DNA of 5,750 bases from assembly GCA_003161205.1 (NCBI GenBank), contig PMOU01000084.1, forward strand, positions 4,653-10,402. Reading direction: 5' to 3'. This document shows positions 4,760 to 5,750 of this stretch, in pieces (position 1 is the first letter of the stretch; each line of letters begins with the position of its first letter). This stretch comes from Actinomycetota bacterium (lineage in GTDB: Bacteria > Actinomycetota > Actinomycetes > Streptosporangiales > Streptosporangiaceae). The translations under genes and the position numbers were made by a program. Under the pieces are notes generated by a model. It was not told where the DNA came from and did no database searches. It was given only the letters and a program-made list of their open reading frames with translations.

Positions 4760-5458
4760 ATGGAAATAGATGTTGTCCTGCCCTGCCTCAACGAGGCAGA
4801 CGCACTGCCCTGGGTCCTGTCCCGGATGCCGCCTGGGTACCGGGCCATCGTCGCGGACAACGGCTCCGTCGATGACTCGGCGGCGGTAGCAGCGGCCTAC
4901 GGGGCCCGTGTCGTGTCCGTCCCGCAGCGTGGTTTCGGCGCCGCTTGCCACGCCGGCTTGCTCGAGGCGAGCAGCGACGTCGTCTGCGTGATGGACGCCG
5001 ACGCCTCCTTCGACCCCGGTGACCTGCCGTCGGTGGCGGATCCGGTGCTGGCCGGCGAGGCCGATCTCATCCTGGGACGGCGCTCGGTCCAGGGCAAAGG
5101 CGCCTGGCCGCTGCACGCCCGGATCGCCAACCGGGTGCTGGCGGCCGAGCTGCGCCGCCGGATCGGCATCCCGGTGCGCGATCTCGGTCCGATGCGCGCC
5201 GCCAGGCGGGAGGCGCTGCTGGCCCTGGCGCTGGCCGACCGGCGGTTCGGCTATCCGCTCGAGATGGTGGTCCGCGCGGCCGAGGCGGGCTGGCGCATCG
5301 CCGAAACCGACGTGCCGTATTACCCGCGGACGGGAAAGTCGAAGGTCACGGGCACGCTCGGCGGGACGATACGGACCGTGCGGGACATGCGCCGGGTGCT
5401 AGCCTCCATCGGGTCGCCCGCCTCGCCGGTGCACGTGCCGGTGCAGGTGACGTCGTGA
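4760..5458 (+). CDS. Family 2 glycosyltransferase, GT-A fold, DPM-synthase-like and soluble
   Basis: A 232-residue protein. The ATG at 4760 places the first strand at residue 2 (EIDVVLPCLNEAD), as expected for GT2. Visible motifs: nucleotide-binding L7-P-C-L-N-E12; D33-N-G-S with downstream D38-D39 (VADNGSVDDS); the metal-binding D79-A-D81; GRR at 106-108; DLGPMRA at 141-147; GYPLEMVVRA at 164-173, where the acidic residue is a candidate for acceptor activation; and VPYYPRTGKSKV at 185-196, typical of polyprenol-phosphate-type GT2 enzymes. No transmembrane helix follows, so it is a lone catalytic domain, with a Pro/Val-rich tail at 218-232. Known: such enzymes move a sugar from a nucleotide-sugar to a lipid phosphate or small acceptor. 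Its stop overlaps the next start by four bases, and it diverges from the epimerase, which may supply its donor sugar. Donor and acceptor are unknown. Confidence 0.87.
   Translation: MEIDVVLPCLNEADALPWVLSRMPPGYRAIVADNGSVDDSAAVAAAYGARVVSVPQRGFGAACHAGLLEASSDVVCVMDADASFDPGDLPSVADPVLAGEADLILGRRSVQGKGAWPLHARIANRVLAAELRRRIGIPVRDLGPMRAARREALLALALADRRFGYPLEMVVRAAEAGWRIAETDVPYYPRTGKSKVTGTLGGTIRTVRDMRRVLASIGSPASPVHVPVQVTS
5445..5450 (+). promoter_or_regulatory. Ribosome binding site of the DUF2064 gene, inside the glycosyltransferase gene
   Basis: AGGTGA lies four bases before GTG at 5455, the same sequence and spacing as before the GDT1-like gene. It supports the overlapping GTG start and translational coupling. 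Confidence 0.65.
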
Positions 5459-5750
5459 CCGCCGACATATACGCGGGCAGGCACCGCCGGGCCGGCGGCG
5501 TCGGTGCGATCCGCGTGCCCAGGTGGTTCAGCGGGCCTGTCGTGGACCGGGTGCTGGCGGCGCAGGTCGTGGTCATCGCCAAGGAACCCGTGCCGGGCCG
5601 GGTCAAGACCCGGCTCACCCCGCCGTTCACGCCCGCGGAAGCGGCCGCTCTCGCTGAGGCGGCCCTGGTCGATACGCTGGCGGCGGTGGCGGGCACGCCC
5701 GTCGCCCGCCGGGTGCTCGCCCTGGCGGGCGTGCCCGGGCGCTGGCTGCC
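5455..5750 (+). CDS. DUF2064/TIGR04282-type glycosyl- or nucleotidyltransferase-like protein, 3' end missing
   Basis: The frame is open from GTG at 5455 to the window end (98 codons plus two bases). After a basic N-terminal stretch of about 35 residues comes VVVIAKEPVPGRVKTRLTPP (38-57), the hallmark strand-loop-helix of the DUF2064 family: K43, G48 and K51-T-R-L form the nucleotide-binding loop, comparable to MobA/CofC-like GT-A nucleotidyltransferases. Residues 60-80 form the following Ala-rich helix. Known: these proteins are labelled rSAM/selenodomain-associated transferase 1 or arsenosugar-biosynthesis glycosyltransferase; in actinobacteria I recall them beside a GT2 gene, as here. The start forms GTGA with the preceding stop, implying co-translation. 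Odd: the N-terminal extension before strand 1 is longer than usual, and internal GTG codons at residues 21, 30 and 33 are alternative starts. Substrate unknown. Confidence 0.82.
   Translation, partial: MTADIYAGRHRRAGGVGAIRVPRWFSGPVVDRVLAAQVVVIAKEPVPGRVKTRLTPPFTPAEAAALAEAALVDTLAAVAGTPVARRVLALAGVPGRWL

Noticed and set aside
3580..4875. Plus-strand open frame of 431 codons opposite the epimerase
   Set aside because: It is a shadow of the epimerase, with low-complexity Arg/Gly/His/Val-rich translation and no recognisable motif. It also runs out of frame into the glycosyltransferase.
1..5750. Mobile element, CRISPR array, toxin-antitoxin pair or tRNA
   Set aside because: No transposase, integrase, regularly spaced repeats, small gene pair or cloverleaf sequence was seen on either strand.

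Overview
The window is high-GC DNA with GTG and TTG start codons, a Shine-Dalgarno/GTG coupling pattern and two genes that look leaderless (a TANNNT box 6-8 bases before the start codon). Together with protein families typical of the group, this points to an actinobacterium. The exact genus cannot be read from the sequence. No tRNA, rRNA, CRISPR array, insertion sequence or phage gene is visible, and codon use looks uniform across the genes.

Left part (1-3448), metal-transport block. Bases 1-72 hold the last 23 codons of a trypsin/HtrA-like protease that stops where a PDZ domain would normally begin. Facing it on the minus strand is a two-gene operon, read from 2432 down to 129. Its first gene is an NRAMP-superfamily transporter whose metal-site motifs (DAGG in helix 1, TTIE in helix 6) match the NRAMP-related magnesium-transporter type rather than classical Mn/Fe NRAMPs. 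Fifteen bases later comes a GDT1/TMEM165 (UPF0016) family protein, a family known for Mn2+/Ca2+ movement out of the cytosol. The operon has a near-consensus promoter (TTGACA, 17 bp, TATGTT at 2502-2474), which forces a TTG start at 2432. Diverging from it on the plus strand is a CadD-type (LysE superfamily) cadmium-resistance transporter at 2852-3448. The roughly 340 bases between the two promoters hold no convincing gene, are visibly less GC-rich than their surroundings, and carry several palindromes and short repeats that could be metal-sensor operators.

Right part (3459-5750), sugar/glycan block. After a GC-rich hairpin comes a minus-strand SDR-type nucleotide-sugar epimerase (3535-4635) with a Cys/His insertion like that of dTDP-L-rhamnose 4-epimerases. 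Diverging from it are a soluble family-2 glycosyltransferase (4760-5458) and, overlapping its stop by four bases, the start of a DUF2064/TIGR04282-type transferase that runs off the window. These three probably belong to one glycan or glycosylated-metabolite pathway.

Most functional calls are family-level and firm; substrates are inferred. The most interesting points are an apparent importer and exporter in one operon with altered metal-site residues, the divergent metal-gene control region, and the putative zinc-binding insertion in the epimerase.
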